Assembly: GCA_900455155.1 (NCBI GenBank)
Contig: UGUC01000004.1
Span: 248,001-312,000, forward strand
Source: Providencia stuartii
GTDB taxonomy: Bacteria; Pseudomonadota; Gammaproteobacteria; Enterobacterales; Enterobacteriaceae
DNA length: 64,000 bases
Reading direction: 5' to 3'
Of the stretch, positions 1-9,896 are shown in pieces. The notes below the pieces were generated by a model. It worked only from the letters and a program-made list of their open reading frames with translations, was not told the DNA's origin and ran no database searches. The translations under genes were made by a program, and so were the position numbers. Within the stretch, counting starts at the first letter, position 1. Every line of letters begins with the position of its first letter.

Positions 1-251
1 TAACTATGACGGCAAAATGTCAAATTAATTAATTCTATTTTAAGATTATATATAAATAAATTATATGGGTTAGCCTTAGCCTATAAGGAACTATTTGTCT
101 CTTAGATATGGATAAGGGATAGGTAGCAGCAGGGACGATGTTTTTATTAATGATGTAACCTTTGCTTTATCAACAAAAAATGAAATTAACACTCTTCAAT
201 TTATGTGTGGTGACTGGTTTCTATTGTCTTTTTACTAGAAAGGAAAAATAA
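1..251 (+). promoter_or_regulatory. Upstream region of the first fimbrial operon
   Basis: AT-rich leader with no gene. An AGGAAA ribosome binding site lies a few bases before the pilin ATG at 252. The pilin start sequence (ATGAAATTAAC) also occurs about 70 bases upstream near 179, a small duplication. I found no convincing invertible-element repeats here and no recombinase gene in the window, so phase inversion as in mrp operons is not supported by this sequence alone. Confidence 0.4.
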
Positions 252-803
252 ATGAAATTAACAAAATTAGCAGTTGCAACTGTATTTGCGGCGTCTGTTG
301 TGTCATTTAGCGCAATGGCGGATAACACCGGAACGATTAACTTTGTGGGTACAGTTGTGAACACGCCTTGTAATATCGAGCAGTCTTCTCTGAAACAAAC
401 CGTTGATTTCGGTCAGCTGTCTCGTAAAGCGTTGGAAAGTGGTAAGCCTGCGGAAGCAGAGTTCGAGATCAAATTCACTGGCTGTGACTTTGCTAACTTT
501 GGTAAAGATACTGAAGGTAACCCTGTTGCGGTGAAATCAATGGAACTCGTGTTTACTGGCCAAAGCTATGCAGATAAAGGCAACACGCTGCTGGCAACTT
601 CCGCGGGGAATTCGAACAACCTCGGTATTTTGATTGATGGTTTTGAGTTCGGTAAAGCCACAGACGTTCTCCCTCGTATTGCCAACACAAATGGTGAAAA
701 TACTTTAATTTTTAAAGCATTGGCGAAAGCGGTTGATACCACTAAAGATGTTGCGGAAGGGCGATTCAGCGCCATCTCTAACTTCCGTATCACGTACCAG
801 TAA
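252..803 (+). CDS. Major fimbrial subunit, MR/P-type (MrpA-like)
   Basis: Type 1-family pilin of 183 residues, the usual length. A Sec signal peptide ends at about residue 23 (cleavage after AMA). The mature chain has the pilin disulfide pair at about Cys40 and Cys78 and ends in FRITYQ, with the penultimate Tyr of donor-strand pilins. It should be the main shaft subunit, exported to the periplasm, held by the chaperone encoded at 4196 and assembled by the usher at 1657. It is first in an eight-gene operon whose order matches mrpABCDEFGH of Proteus mirabilis. The hairpin just after it probably raises its transcript level over the downstream genes. The reading frame is intact, unlike several neighbours. 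Confidence 0.9.
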   Translation: MKLTKLAVATVFAASVVSFSAMADNTGTINFVGTVVNTPCNIEQSSLKQTVDFGQLSRKALESGKPAEAEFEIKFTGCDFANFGKDTEGNPVAVKSMELVFTGQSYADKGNTLLATSAGNSNNLGILIDGFEFGKATDVLPRIANTNGENTLIFKALAKAVDTTKDVAEGRFSAISNFRITYQ

Positions 804-847
804 GTCGATACATTGACCGTCAGTGAACGCTGGCGGCCAAGGGGCTC

Positions 848-883
848 ACGAAGAGGGGTAAAGTGCAATCTCGCCCTCTTCGT
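848..883 (+). terminator. Intercistronic hairpin after the major pilin
   Basis: Inverted repeat ACGAAGAGGG / CCCTCTTCGT separated by about 16 bases, followed by a pyrimidine-rich stretch but no strong T-run. Position and form fit a partial terminator or an mRNA 3'-stabilising hairpin, as is common after major pilin genes. Function is inferred. Confidence 0.55.
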
Positions 884-1036
884 CTTCTCAATCGAAAGTC
901 AATAAATTGATTTTCTTCATGGAGTTAACAACCTCTAACGACTGCCGTCAAACAGTATTTGTTTGTTAACAGTCATAACACAGGTGGATTTTTTTACTGT
1001 CTGCAAGGGAGAAACGGGTGGCTGTTTATCAACGGC

Positions 1037-1599
1037 GTGAGTTTGCAAACAACAGGGATCCTCTTTTCGCTGATTTTGGGGGGGCACATCGGCTTTTGGC
1101 GCCAACGAGGTGGGCATGCGCCATGAAGGTGTCACTAAACTGGTTGGCAGTGTGATCTCAACACCATGCTCGATTGTGATGTCAAATCGCGACCAAACGG
1201 TCGATTTTTCGTCGTTAACGTTGACGATGCTCTCAACCGCCGTGGCGCGTGAACAACAAACACGCCCTTTTGACATTGAGCTTCGTGACTGTGGCAGTGT
1301 GTACAGCACCCTTGACAGTAAAACATGGACAATACGTTTTGACGGGCAAGGGGCCGATAATATCGACGCATTTGCCTTGCAAGGGCCTTCTCAGGGGTTG
1401 GGCGTATCCGTGCTGGATAACACGAAAAATATCGTGATCCCTGGGGAAACCTATCCTTTGTTTGACAGTGTGTTACGGCAAGGTCAATCGGGGGCAAACC
1501 CTCTTTTTGCGCTATTTTTTACGGCTCGAGCTGACAGGAAAGCCGCTACAAGCAGGACGTTATCACGGGCTGGTTCGTTTTTTTATCGATTATCAATAA
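1037..1599 (+). CDS. Minor fimbrial subunit (MrpB-like), two frameshifts
   Basis: Pilin-like protein in the mrpB position between the major pilin and the usher, likely a shaft terminator or anchor subunit. A signal-peptide-like stretch (LFSLILGG then TSAFGA) is joined to the pilin domain only if one G is removed from the seven-G run at 1078-1084. The end of the pilin (FFIDYQ, stop at 1597) is reached only if one T is removed from the run at 1515-1520. The core shows the pilin Cys pair (STPC and LRDCGS). The start is uncertain: GTG at 1037 fits the signal peptide, but an upstream start in the same frame is possible. Both shifts are at homopolymers, so they may be sequence errors; slipped-strand phase variation at the G-run is the alternative. 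Confidence 0.65.
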
Positions 1600-1656
1600 A
1601 GCACAGAAGCACGTCTTCAATGATGACATTGAGGAGGCATTCTTGCTGTCTTTGGG

Positions 1657-4179
1657 ATGGTACAGAGCATGATGTTCAAACTTAGCAAAGTCAGGCAGGC
1701 CGTTTTATTGGCGGTGAGCGTCAGTGCATGCACGGTGTCTGCAACAGAGTTCAATACTGACGTATTGGATGCGGAAGATATGCAAAACGTCGATATGAGC
1801 CAATTTTCCGTTGCGGGTTATGTGCCTCCCGGAGACTATGTGTTAACCGTGTTTGTTAACGGCCAGCGCTTAGGGGCGCCTCGTGATATCACGGTCTTAG
1901 CACAACATGCCATTTGCATACCGGCGAACTTACTGAATCTGATTGGCCTGAAAGATTCGGCAAAACAAAAAGTCACCCTTTCCGAGGCGGGGCAGTGCCT
2001 TGATTTTTTCCGCGTTAACAGGGGTGAAATCGACGGTTGAATTGTCCACACTCTCACTGAAAATCACTATTCCCCAGTTATGGATGGAATACCGTGATCC
2101 AAACTGGACACCCCCGGCGTTATGGGAAGAGGGGGTGAATGGTGCCTTTGTGGATTATAGCGCCAATGCGTCTGTCATCGAAGAAAGTCGCGGGAGCAAA
2201 CGGGTCTATTTATCCACCAATGGTACAACAGGTCTTAACCTCGGTGCTTGGCGTTTTCGTGGTGACTATAACGCGAACTACCAAAAACAGCACGGTGGCA
2301 GCAACCCCCAAGAAACCCACCGTTTTGATTTTAGCCGGCTGTATGCGTTTACCTCCTTGAAGAAATTAGCCTCTATTTTGACCATTGGGGAAAACTACTT
2401 CTATTCTGATGTGTTTGAGTCATGGCAATACAGTGGTATCGCCCTCGAAAGTGACGACCGCATGTTACCGCCTAAATTGGTGGGGTACGCGCCGGAAATT
2501 ATTGGCGTGGCGAACACGAATGCCACGGTGATTGTGCGTAGCCAAGACCGCGTGATCTTAGAAACCACGGTGCCCCCGGGGCCGTTTCGCATTCAGACCT
2601 TGGACAGCGGCGTACGAGGGGTGCTCGATGTCACTGTGCGTGAAGAAAATGGCGAAGAGAAAACATTTAGTCTCAACACCGCCTCACTGCCTTATTTAAC
2701 CCGCCCGGGGCGCATTATTTATAAGTTAGTGGCGGGTAAAACGCGCTATGACGGTCATCGCCTAACTGGTAAGCCGGTGATCAGCGGCGAGTTGTCTTAT
2801 GGGTTATCCAATGCGTGGTCACTGTATGGGGGGACGCAACTGAATGGGGATTACCAAACCGCAGCGATAGGGATTGGACGAGACTTGTTTGCATTTGGGG
2901 CATTGTCACTCGATATGACGCAGTCTTTTGCCCGCTTTACCCATCACACGCTGCAAGGCCGCTCCTATCGCCTCAACTATGCAAAGTCATTTGATGAGTT
3001 ACGCACGGATATTACCTTTGCAGGGTATCGATTTGCCGATAGAGATTACCGCACATTAAGCCAATTTATAGATCAAAGCCGTAGCGGTCATGTGGCGCGT
3101 GTGGCAAAAGAAAACTACCAAATCTATCTGAACAAGTATTTTGATAATTTCAGTTTATCGTTGAATTATCAATACAGTACTTATTGGCAAGATAAACCGC
3201 AAACGCAATATGGTTTATACGCCAGTACCAATATCAGCATACCTGGGCTATCGCAGCAAGATGCCAATATTTCATTATCGGCGACGCGTACCGAGCGTGA
3301 TAACGGCTATAAAGATGATGCTATCAACCTGTATTTAACGGTTCCTCTGTATCGCGGGCACAATATCACCTTCTCCGAACGCTATTCACGTGCCGGTGAG
3401 TATAACCAATATAGCCACAGTGTCGGGTATAGCGGCTATAGCGATCGTGATAATTACAGCCTGAATGTGGGGTATAACCACGGACAGCATATGCAGAGTC
3501 AGTCGAGTTTCAGTGGCTATTATTCACGCGATCTGTCGCAGGCTAACTTATCCACAAACGTCAGTTATGTGCCACAACAATATCGCAGTTTTGGCGCCTC
3601 GATTAACAGTGGGATCACGGCGACGGCTCACGGGGTAGCACTGCACCGTTCAGCAAATGGCGATACCCGCTTAATGATTGAAACACCGGGGGTGGGGGAT
3701 GTGCCACTGGACAGTGGCGTCATCAAAACCAACCGTTTTGGGATTGCGGTTATTCCTAACGTGAACAGTTACCGTAAATCGACGGCGTCGATTAACACCA
3801 GTCAGCTGCCAGAGAATTTAGAAACGTTACAGTCAACGACCGACATTACCTTAACCAAAGGCGCGATAGGTTACCGCCGTTTATCGGTGATGAAAGGGGG
3901 AAAAACTGTTCGCCATCGTATCGTTGAGTGATGGCAAAAACCCCCCGTTTGGGGCCAGTGTGCGCAATGCTGACAACCGTGAATTGGGCATTGTGGGTGA
4001 AGAGGGGGGTGACGTGGTTGGTCGGTATTTCCCCTCAAGAAATCCTGTCTGTTTATTGGGCCGGAAAGAAGCAGTGTGAATTACGCATGCCTGACAATGT
4101 CACGTCATTATCCAGCATGTTATTGCTGCCTTGCGCTGCGCCCGCGCTGTCAACGGCAAATGTAACGCCAGCAAAATAA
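1657..4179 (+). CDS. Fimbrial outer-membrane usher (MrpC/FimD family), frameshifted
   Basis: Outer-membrane usher that secretes and polymerises the pilins. A signal peptide (ending near TVSA), the N-terminal periplasmic domain, the 24-strand barrel with plug, and the C-terminal domains (PPFGASVRN, then a Cys near KKQCE) are all present, but spread over three frames. The shifts are at T6 (2004-2009), A5 (3901-3905) and G6 (4004-4009); removing one base from each restores one protein of about 840 residues, the normal usher size. ATGs at 1669 and 1672 are alternative starts. It is followed 16 bases later by its chaperone. The clean restoration and homopolymer positions favour sequence error over a true pseudogene. 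Confidence 0.85.
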
Positions 4180-4195
4180 GTCTTTTATTCGTTTT

Positions 4196-4939
4196 ATGAG
4201 GTCAATGATGTTGAATTTAGGTCAAAGATTATGCCATATGTGGGTGGGTATCGCGGTATTTGTCTCAATGAGTGCCTACAGCGCAGTCACATTAGATAGA
4301 ACACGCATCATTTTTCCGGGAACGGAAAAATCGATTAACGTCACCATTTCGAACGATAACCCTGAAGAAGCTTACTTAGCCCAAAGTTGGATTGAAGATT
4401 TACAGGGAAATAAGCTCACCAAAGGGGCTATTTTGGCGACGCCGCCGTTGCAACGCATTGAGCCCATGAGCAACAGTTTAGTGCGTTTAAGCACGACGCC
4501 GGCACTGAGCCAATTGCCACAAGATCGTGAGTCGGTGTTTTACTTCAATTTGCGTGAAGTGCCCCCTAAATCCACCGATGGCAATACCTTACAAATTGCC
4601 TTGCAATCACGGGTCAAACTGTTTTATCGACCGGCCAGTATTTTGCCTGAATCGGACACTAAGTGGGCGCATCAAGTCACATTAACAAAGATAGCGAAAG
4701 GTTATCGCATCAATAATACCACGCCATTTCACTTAACGGTGATTGGGCTAGGGAACAGTCAAGCCGCGGCTGAGCACAATTCATTTGATGTGGTTATGGT
4801 GCCGCCTAAGTCAACACAGGATGTGGTATCCCCCGCACTGTCCACACCGTATCTGACGTACATCAATGATTATGGTGGTAAGCCCACGCTGGCATTTCGT
4901 TGCCAAGGTGAGACTTGCACGGTAACGGGTGAGCCGTAA
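4196..4939 (+). CDS. Periplasmic fimbrial chaperone (MrpD/PapD family)
   Basis: Periplasmic pilus chaperone of 247 residues, intact. A signal peptide ends near MSAYSA. The two-immunoglobulin-domain PapD fold is indicated by the N-terminal GTEKSINVTISN strand region, the conserved LPQDRESVFYFNLREVP segment containing the F1-G1 and subunit-binding features, and the C-terminal INDYGGKP motif. It delivers pilin subunits to the usher by donor-strand complementation. ATG at 4205 is another possible start. Its stop overlaps the upstream flank of the next minor pilin, consistent with one polycistronic message. Confidence 0.9.
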   Translation: MRSMMLNLGQRLCHMWVGIAVFVSMSAYSAVTLDRTRIIFPGTEKSINVTISNDNPEEAYLAQSWIEDLQGNKLTKGAILATPPLQRIEPMSNSLVRLSTTPALSQLPQDRESVFYFNLREVPPKSTDGNTLQIALQSRVKLFYRPASILPESDTKWAHQVTLTKIAKGYRINNTTPFHLTVIGLGNSQAAAEHNSFDVVMVPPKSTQDVVSPALSTPYLTYINDYGGKPTLAFRCQGETCTVTGEP

Positions 4940-4970
4940 TTTTCAGCGTATGAGCGAACGGGAAAGGACG

Positions 4971-5399
4971 ATGCGTAAACACAACATGTTCATCAAAACA
5001 GCCGGGTACAACGCGGTACTGTTTGTTCTTGGCAGTGTCTTGAGCCAATGGGCGATGGCTAATAGCCCTGTGGCGAATACACCGGTTAATCAATCGGACT
5101 ACGAACCGCAGCATCAAGGCCAAATACAGGTGAGTGCCACGCTATTTAATGCCCCCTGCAATTTGTCGTTAGATAACACGCTGCGTTTGATTGGGTGTGG
5201 CGCGGGAAACAAGTACCAAGAAATGGCGGTGTTTAATGCAGCAGCCAATACCCCAGCGAGTGTGCGGCTTTACGATGTACAACGCGGGGTGTTTTCAGTG
5301 CGTTACCCGCTGTCTTTGCTAAATGGGGATAATCCAATCGACCTACCGACATGGATGAAAGATGGGCACACGGTGCGTTTAGAGGTGAGCTATGAATAG
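4971..5399 (+). CDS. Minor fimbrial subunit (MrpE-position)
   Basis: Small pilin-like protein, about 142 residues from the ATG at 4971, chosen because GGAAAGG sits directly upstream. A longer in-frame start at 4929 would overlap the chaperone gene. A hydrophobic signal segment ends near WAMA, followed by a short pilin domain with paired cysteines (NAPCNLS and LIGCGAG) and a C-terminal VRLEVSYE tail typical of donor-strand subunits. It likely acts as an adaptor in the pilus tip. It overlaps the next gene by eight bases, suggesting coupled translation. Confidence 0.75.
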   Translation: MRKHNMFIKTAGYNAVLFVLGSVLSQWAMANSPVANTPVNQSDYEPQHQGQIQVSATLFNAPCNLSLDNTLRLIGCGAGNKYQEMAVFNAAANTPASVRLYDVQRGVFSVRYPLSLLNGDNPIDLPTWMKDGHTVRLEVSYE

Positions 5400-5926
5400 G
5401 GCAGCAAAGTATATTTGGCTGTTTTCGGTGGCGCTTTTCGGGGGAGCTTCTCAGGTACGCGCGGCCAATAGCTTAGATATTGAGTTGAGTGGTGAGCTGG
5501 TCAACACGGCATGCCAAGTGGCAGCCGGCTCTCTCCATCAGAAAATCACACTGTATAACTTGCGTTGGCAATTGATTAATGAAAATGGCACCAGCGCGGT
5601 GACGCCCTTTACCATTGCCATCGATAAGTGTAGTGCAACGGATTTACAAAAAAGTATTCAATTAACGTGGAAAAGCAGCGAATTAGTCACGATTGGCGGT
5701 GAGAGTTTTTTAACCACCAAAAGGCGACAGTGGGGTCGTCTTGGGGCTGGTCGATCATGATGAAAAACCCCTTGTGTGGAATAAGCCGATGACGATGGGT
5801 GATGTCAGTGTGGTTGACGGCTTACAACAATTTGATTTTGGTGTTTTTGTCCGTAAACCCGCCACTGGCGAAGCTAATGTGGGCGATTTTTCCGGGATCG
5901 TGACCTTTCAGGTGGAGTACGAATAG
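5392..5926 (+). CDS. Minor fimbrial subunit (MrpF-position), one frameshift
   Basis: Pilin-family adaptor. A signal peptide ends near VRAA, a Cys pair follows (NTACQVA and IDKCSA), and the tail is VTFQVEYE. The frame breaks at A4 (5719-5722); removing one A joins TTK to GDSGVVLGLVDHDEK and gives a protein of about 177 residues, normal for the family. It starts inside the end of the preceding gene and its stop overlaps the GTG start of the next, so the four minor-subunit genes are translationally linked. Single homopolymer indel, so probably intact in the cell. Confidence 0.75.
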
Positions 5927-6459
5927 TGATAAGACTGAATAAGCTCAAACAGCCTCTCGGGTTACTCCTGTTATTGACCGTATTAGAGAGCCACGCTGAC
6001 GTTTTGGTGGATGTGACCGCTACCATGGTAGATCCCGCTTGTAATATTCGCAGTGAAAACAGCAGCTCACCGCTGAAAATTGGTTTCGGCACACTTAACC
6101 CAAACTCACTGAATACATCGGCGGCAGTGAACGATTTTTCACTCTATATCACGGGGTGTAATTTCAACAATACGTTAGCTATCGTGTTGAGCCCCAAAGG
6201 GGACAGCAGCGTGTTATATAACGGGAAAAATATTTTAGCGACCAGTATCAATGGGCTGGGTATTGATTTTAAAGAGGTGACGGGCGGCACGGTGCGTGCA
6301 TTGGAAGTGAGTAAAAAGCAACGAATTTACCCCGAACGGGTGGACGCGACATTGTACCGCATGGATTTACAAGCGCAATTAGTGAGTACGGTGCCGATCA
6401 ATCAATTGGCTCTGGGGAAATTTACGTCAACCGTCACCCTTTCTGTGACTTATCATTAG
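5926..6459 (+). CDS. Minor fimbrial subunit (MrpG-position)
   Basis: Pilin-family protein of 177 residues, intact. It begins with GTG at 5926, overlapping the TAG of the preceding gene, which makes the start choice firm. A signal peptide ends near ESHA, followed by a cysteine pair (DPACNIR and ITGCNF) and a C-terminal VTLSVTYH strand. It is probably the tip adaptor between shaft pilins and the adhesin encoded next. The frame is clean and its codon use is like its neighbours. Confidence 0.85.
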   Translation: MIRLNKLKQPLGLLLLLTVLESHADVLVDVTATMVDPACNIRSENSSSPLKIGFGTLNPNSLNTSAAVNDFSLYITGCNFNNTLAIVLSPKGDSSVLYNGKNILATSINGLGIDFKEVTGGTVRALEVSKKQRIYPERVDATLYRMDLQAQLVSTVPINQLALGKFTSTVTLSVTYH

Positions 6460-6466
6460 TAGGATC

Positions 6467-7598
6467 ATGATTATGTTGAACTTAAAAGGCATTATTCTTA
6501 CACACGGGTTGCAGTCTTTTAAAAAAAAGAAAATCGGCTGGGGGGGCATTGCATCAGGCGGTTTATTACTTCCCTCGATTGCCCTAGCAAACTATGCACC
6601 GATGATCCAAAACCCAAATGATGGCTATTTGATCACACTGGCGAGTAATAGCGCAATCGTTTCGACGCCTGTCACCGGCTCTGATGGTAAAAATTATTAT
6701 CGTGTGGGGGGAGCCGATAGTGATTAGTAGCATTGACTCAGCGGTTAAAGCAACGGGAGCGGCAAAATGTATTGGTAGAACTTGGGGGGGAACAAGTACG
6801 AGGATTATTGGTAGTGATAATGCTTACCACAGGCTATTCATGTATGTCCCTGAAGCCGCTACGATAGAAGGCAAACCAGGTTATCGCATCAATAGTAACG
6901 TCGTGATGACCGTTGAGAGTAGAATGCTTAATTGGATCAATATTACGGGAGCTGGAGTTTGTGCGAATGCTTCGAGTACAGCGATGATAGCGTCGGCATC
7001 TAATTTTGGAGTACAGTTTCCCATCACCGTAACATTTTATATTAATGAGCGCATTATTGATGGTCAGGTGATGATTGCTGCTATGCCTCTTGGGGGGTAT
7101 GTACGTGCATTTATGAACCCTAAAGTACCGCCAATCTATACATCTTGGCCATTAGAGGAAACAACGGTTCCAATGCGCTTACTCTCTTCAACATTAAATG
7201 TGGGCTCATCGTGTAATACCACCACGACCACTGGGCAAGCGGGGACAGTAAACTTACGGCATGGACACTTAAACACATTAAATTACGATAGTGTTGTCAC
7301 TGAACAAGTGACTTATAACTGCAAGTTCGCTATTCCAACAAATGTCAGGTTACGCCTTGATTATGCAACAGACAATGACCCACAGAAACGTTTACCAATG
7401 ACGAGTAGCCAAAATAGTAATCATAAAATCTACAGTAACTTGACCATGACCGATGAAACAACGGGTCAAACGGGTAAAGATTTTAAAATTGAGATTAAAG
7501 ACCTAAGAACAATTAAAATTACGAGTCATATCCAAGGAACAAATGCCGCCGCGGGGGATTATAAAGGTTCGGCTTGGTTGATAGCGACATTTGATTAA
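6467..7598 (+). CDS. Fimbrial tip adhesin (MrpH-position), one frameshift
   Basis: Two-domain tip adhesin, the last gene of the operon. A long N-terminal segment with a positively charged KKKK stretch precedes the hydrophobic signal core ending near ALA. A lectin-like domain follows, then a C-terminal pilin domain (about the last 130 residues, from VGSSC) ending AWLIATFD. The frame breaks at G6 (6706-6711); removing one G joins YYRVG to EPIVISS, giving about 376 residues. I could not match the lectin domain to FimH, PapG or UclD. It lacks an obvious HxH pair in the lectin part like the zinc site described for MrpH. The ligand is unknown. Confidence 0.75.
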
Positions 7599-7637
7599 TT
7601 GTTTATATTTTTTCTCGATAAGATAAAAGTAAGTTAA

Positions 7638-7670
7638 TAAACGGCCTTGATAAAATATCAAAGCCGTTTA
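7638..7670 (+). terminator. Hairpin at the end of the first fimbrial operon
   Basis: Near-perfect 15-base inverted repeat (TAAACGGCCTTGATA against TATCAAAGCCGTTTA) with a 3-base loop, 40 bases after the adhesin stop. The T-run after it is weak, so it may terminate with factor help or protect the mRNA end. Confidence 0.5.
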
Positions 7671-8202
7671 TTGACAGGGGCAGGAAATGAGAAAATCTTC
7701 CTTAGCTAATTTTGAATATTTCATCAATATCAGCCCCCTAAGGGGATAACTGTTTTTCTTTTTCAGCGCTAATTAATAGCCAGTCATCACTGGCTGTTAA
7801 TTGCCAATTCATCAAGAGTACTATTTAACTATTGTAACTTTACCATCAATAATGGATAGATAAGGCGTTGTTGTAAAGATTTCACCATCTGCATATTTTT
7901 ATAATTATAAAATGCAATATTTAACTTGGTGATAGTTTTAGTCTAGAAAGAACAATGGGTTATCAATAATTAATAGCTTCCTACAACTGTGTATTACTGA
8001 TTAATTCTTTTTGAATTTTGCTATTTTTAGCATTGGATTTAAACTAACCCTCTTTAACTGTTGTCTCTTGCTCTGCTAATAATGTCTATTCTTCATTAAT
8101 GGGGAGGGAGTGGACATGGCTCTATCATCATTTGTGTAGGGCCATGTTTAACATGGCCCGAGTTTGAATTACTAATGAGGATTATTGATGTTTAAAGTAT
8201 TA
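7671..8202. other. Gene-free AT-rich spacer with palindromes and an IS end
   Basis: No supported gene. It holds a 32-base palindrome at 7771-7802 (arms AATTAATAGCCAGT / ACTGGCTGTTAATT), a fossil of the IS3-type right end near 8096-8116 (ATTAATGGGG...GTGGACA, compare 57997-58015), and a tight palindrome at 8139-8159 (GGGCCATGTT / AACATGGCCC) just downstream of the minus-strand gene at 8203. Confidence 0.5.
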
Positions 8203-9156
8203 TTATCTAGAAATAATAAATTTTTCACCATCAAAGCGTAATTTCGGATTAATACCAATAGACTGACCAGACTCTAAATCTTTAAAAGCGATTGGTGACT
8301 TAAAAACTGAAATAACACGATTATCAAGGTATTTAGAGATCTCACTATTACTAGAAATATTGAGTGGTTTTAACTGATACTGCTCTTTGTCGAAAAGCAT
8401 AGAAAAACCAAGGGATTTATAATATGATTCAACGCTCCCTCCATCTGCGGAACTTGATTCTTCTAACATCTCATTAAACAATAGTTTTATTTTTTTCTCA
8501 TCTTGTCGGTTAAAAGCATCCCATATTTCGGTATAAATCTCTTTTAATTTAGCTTGCTGTTCAAGAGGGAGGTCATTAAAAAATTTAATGTTATCATTAA
8601 ATTGGTATGATGTAGTCCACTTCCAAGCTGGAAAGTCTTCTCTGATATTAAATTGTTGAGTCATTCTATAGTACTTATTATTCTTATCAACGAATTCAAC
8701 CTTTAAATCATCCGCTAGTTCTCCCCAGTTAATGTTCGAATTTTTATAGTGAGATGCTTTTTTTATGTTAAAATCAATATCTTCGTTTGGTCTGTAACTA
8801 ATAAGTGAAATATGGTTTAACTTATCACTTTCAAATCTATCTCTAGCTAGAAACTCAAAATTACACTCGGTACCTGTAGTGAAAATTTCGGAATTTTTAT
8901 TTAGTGAAAGTAATACGATTCTGATTTTGTTGTTTTTTTCTTTAAGAAAGGAGCCAATACCAAATGTAGTATTGAATTTATTCATATCAGAATTATATAT
9001 CAGCATTACATCATTAACATATAGTTCCATCCCACATTGATTTAAATCAATGCCTATTTTATAGTCATATTTTTTTAGTTCATTATCATGCATTTTTGTG
9101 GCAGCAACATTAGATGAAATGAAGATCAACATTAATAATAGTATTTTCTTAATCAT
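8203..9156 (-). CDS. Secreted protein of unknown function
   Basis: I do not recognise this 317-residue protein. It begins with a clear Sec signal peptide (about 19 residues, ending NVAA) and has no further membrane segment, so it is probably periplasmic or secreted. The N-terminal part has a QCGMELYVNDV segment; only two cysteines are evident in the mature chain. The very AT-rich coding sequence suggests acquisition. Directly upstream on the same strand lies the degraded tail of another gene (9322-9650), so this could be the surviving partner, for example an immunity protein, of a lost toxin. That reading is inference from layout, not from homology. Confidence 0.6.
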   Translation of the reverse strand: MIKKILLLMLIFISSNVAATKMHDNELKKYDYKIGIDLNQCGMELYVNDVMLIYNSDMNKFNTTFGIGSFLKEKNNKIRIVLLSLNKNSEIFTTGTECNFEFLARDRFESDKLNHISLISYRPNEDIDFNIKKASHYKNSNINWGELADDLKVEFVDKNNKYYRMTQQFNIREDFPAWKWTTSYQFNDNIKFFNDLPLEQQAKLKEIYTEIWDAFNRQDEKKIKLLFNEMLEESSSADGGSVESYYKSLGFSMLFDKEQYQLKPLNISSNSEISKYLDNRVISVFKSPIAFKDLESGQSIGINPKLRFDGEKFIISR

Positions 9157-9321
9157 AATTTACCCGTTAAAATGATAAATAGGTATCGTACCTTCAGCCT
9201 TAGGAGCGAGAACTATATCTTCTGGGAGAAATTCTCATTTAAATTTATTGGTAGTAGAACCTGTTAATTGACTTGTTCATTTCCCACTATACCAGCTTTA
9301 ACCTCAAATTTATAATTGAAT

Positions 9322-9650
9322 TTAAGTTATGGTATTTTTATCCACCACTAACCTAAAGTTAATACTGCCACTAAATTCCCCTTCTAATTTAGAAGTGAGC
9401 TTCATTTCATTATCAAAAGTTAGTTTTAATCCACTGCCTAAGAGCCGAGCTTCAATGAAAAGGCCTTGTATAGCCATTCAAGTCTGGCTTATTGCGTGAT
9501 TCCTCTTTTTCTTCCATATGCAGACAGAACTTACGCCATTTTTCTCCAGTTCCTGTACGAGTGAAAACAACATTAATAATATCAATTCATAATCCTAAAC
9601 CAATAAGTGATCCGAAGGAGAAGTCAAAGGGGTTGTTGTTAGCATTGTAA
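9322..9650 (-). pseudogene. Degraded C-terminal remnant of an unknown gene
   Basis: On the minus strand, coherent coding is interrupted by stops and shifts. One stretch reads GLFIEARLLGSGLKLTFDN and continues to a natural stop at 9322. Another, upstream, reads NNNPFDFSFGSLIGLGL, a stop, then IDIINVVFTRTGTGEKWR and on to DLNGY. Amino-acid composition looks genuine but the frame is broken in at least two places. It precedes the secreted protein at 8203 by about 170 bases on the same strand and may be its former operon partner. No function can be assigned. Confidence 0.45.
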
Positions 9651-9825
9651 TTAATATCGCTAATAGATATTTTCTAATGCTCGACTATATTTTAATACAT
9701 TGATATATAAGTGAATTGTTTTGAGATAATCAAGGGTGACTCTAAAGATAAACTTCAATAGCATATTATTTGAGCAATACTTATTATCCTTTGTGATGGC
9801 TTTAATTGCCAATCCCATTGAATAC

Positions 9826-9866
9826 AAAAAGACCCCCAATAATTGGTTGCCCAGTTATTGGAGGTC
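9826..9866 (-). terminator. Rho-independent terminator of the acetyltransferase gene
   Basis: GACCCCCAATAA pairs with TTATTGGAGGTC across a 12-base loop. On the minus strand the stem is followed by five T residues (A-run at 9826-9830), 30 bases after the stop of the gene at 9897. Confidence 0.8.
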
Positions 9867-9896
9867 ACTTCAAGTCACGCCTTTAAATCAAAAGGG

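Noticed and set aside
1-251. Invertible promoter element for the first fimbrial operon
   Set aside because: No pair of inverted repeats flanking a promoter was found and no recombinase gene lies in the window.
935-1497. Minus-strand frames opposite the first minor pilin
   Set aside because: They overlap the pilin coding sequence and show no signal peptide, domain or ribosome site.
7771-7802. Palindrome as a terminator
   Set aside because: Strong symmetry but no T-run on either strand and no gene ending nearby; kept only as part of the spacer description.
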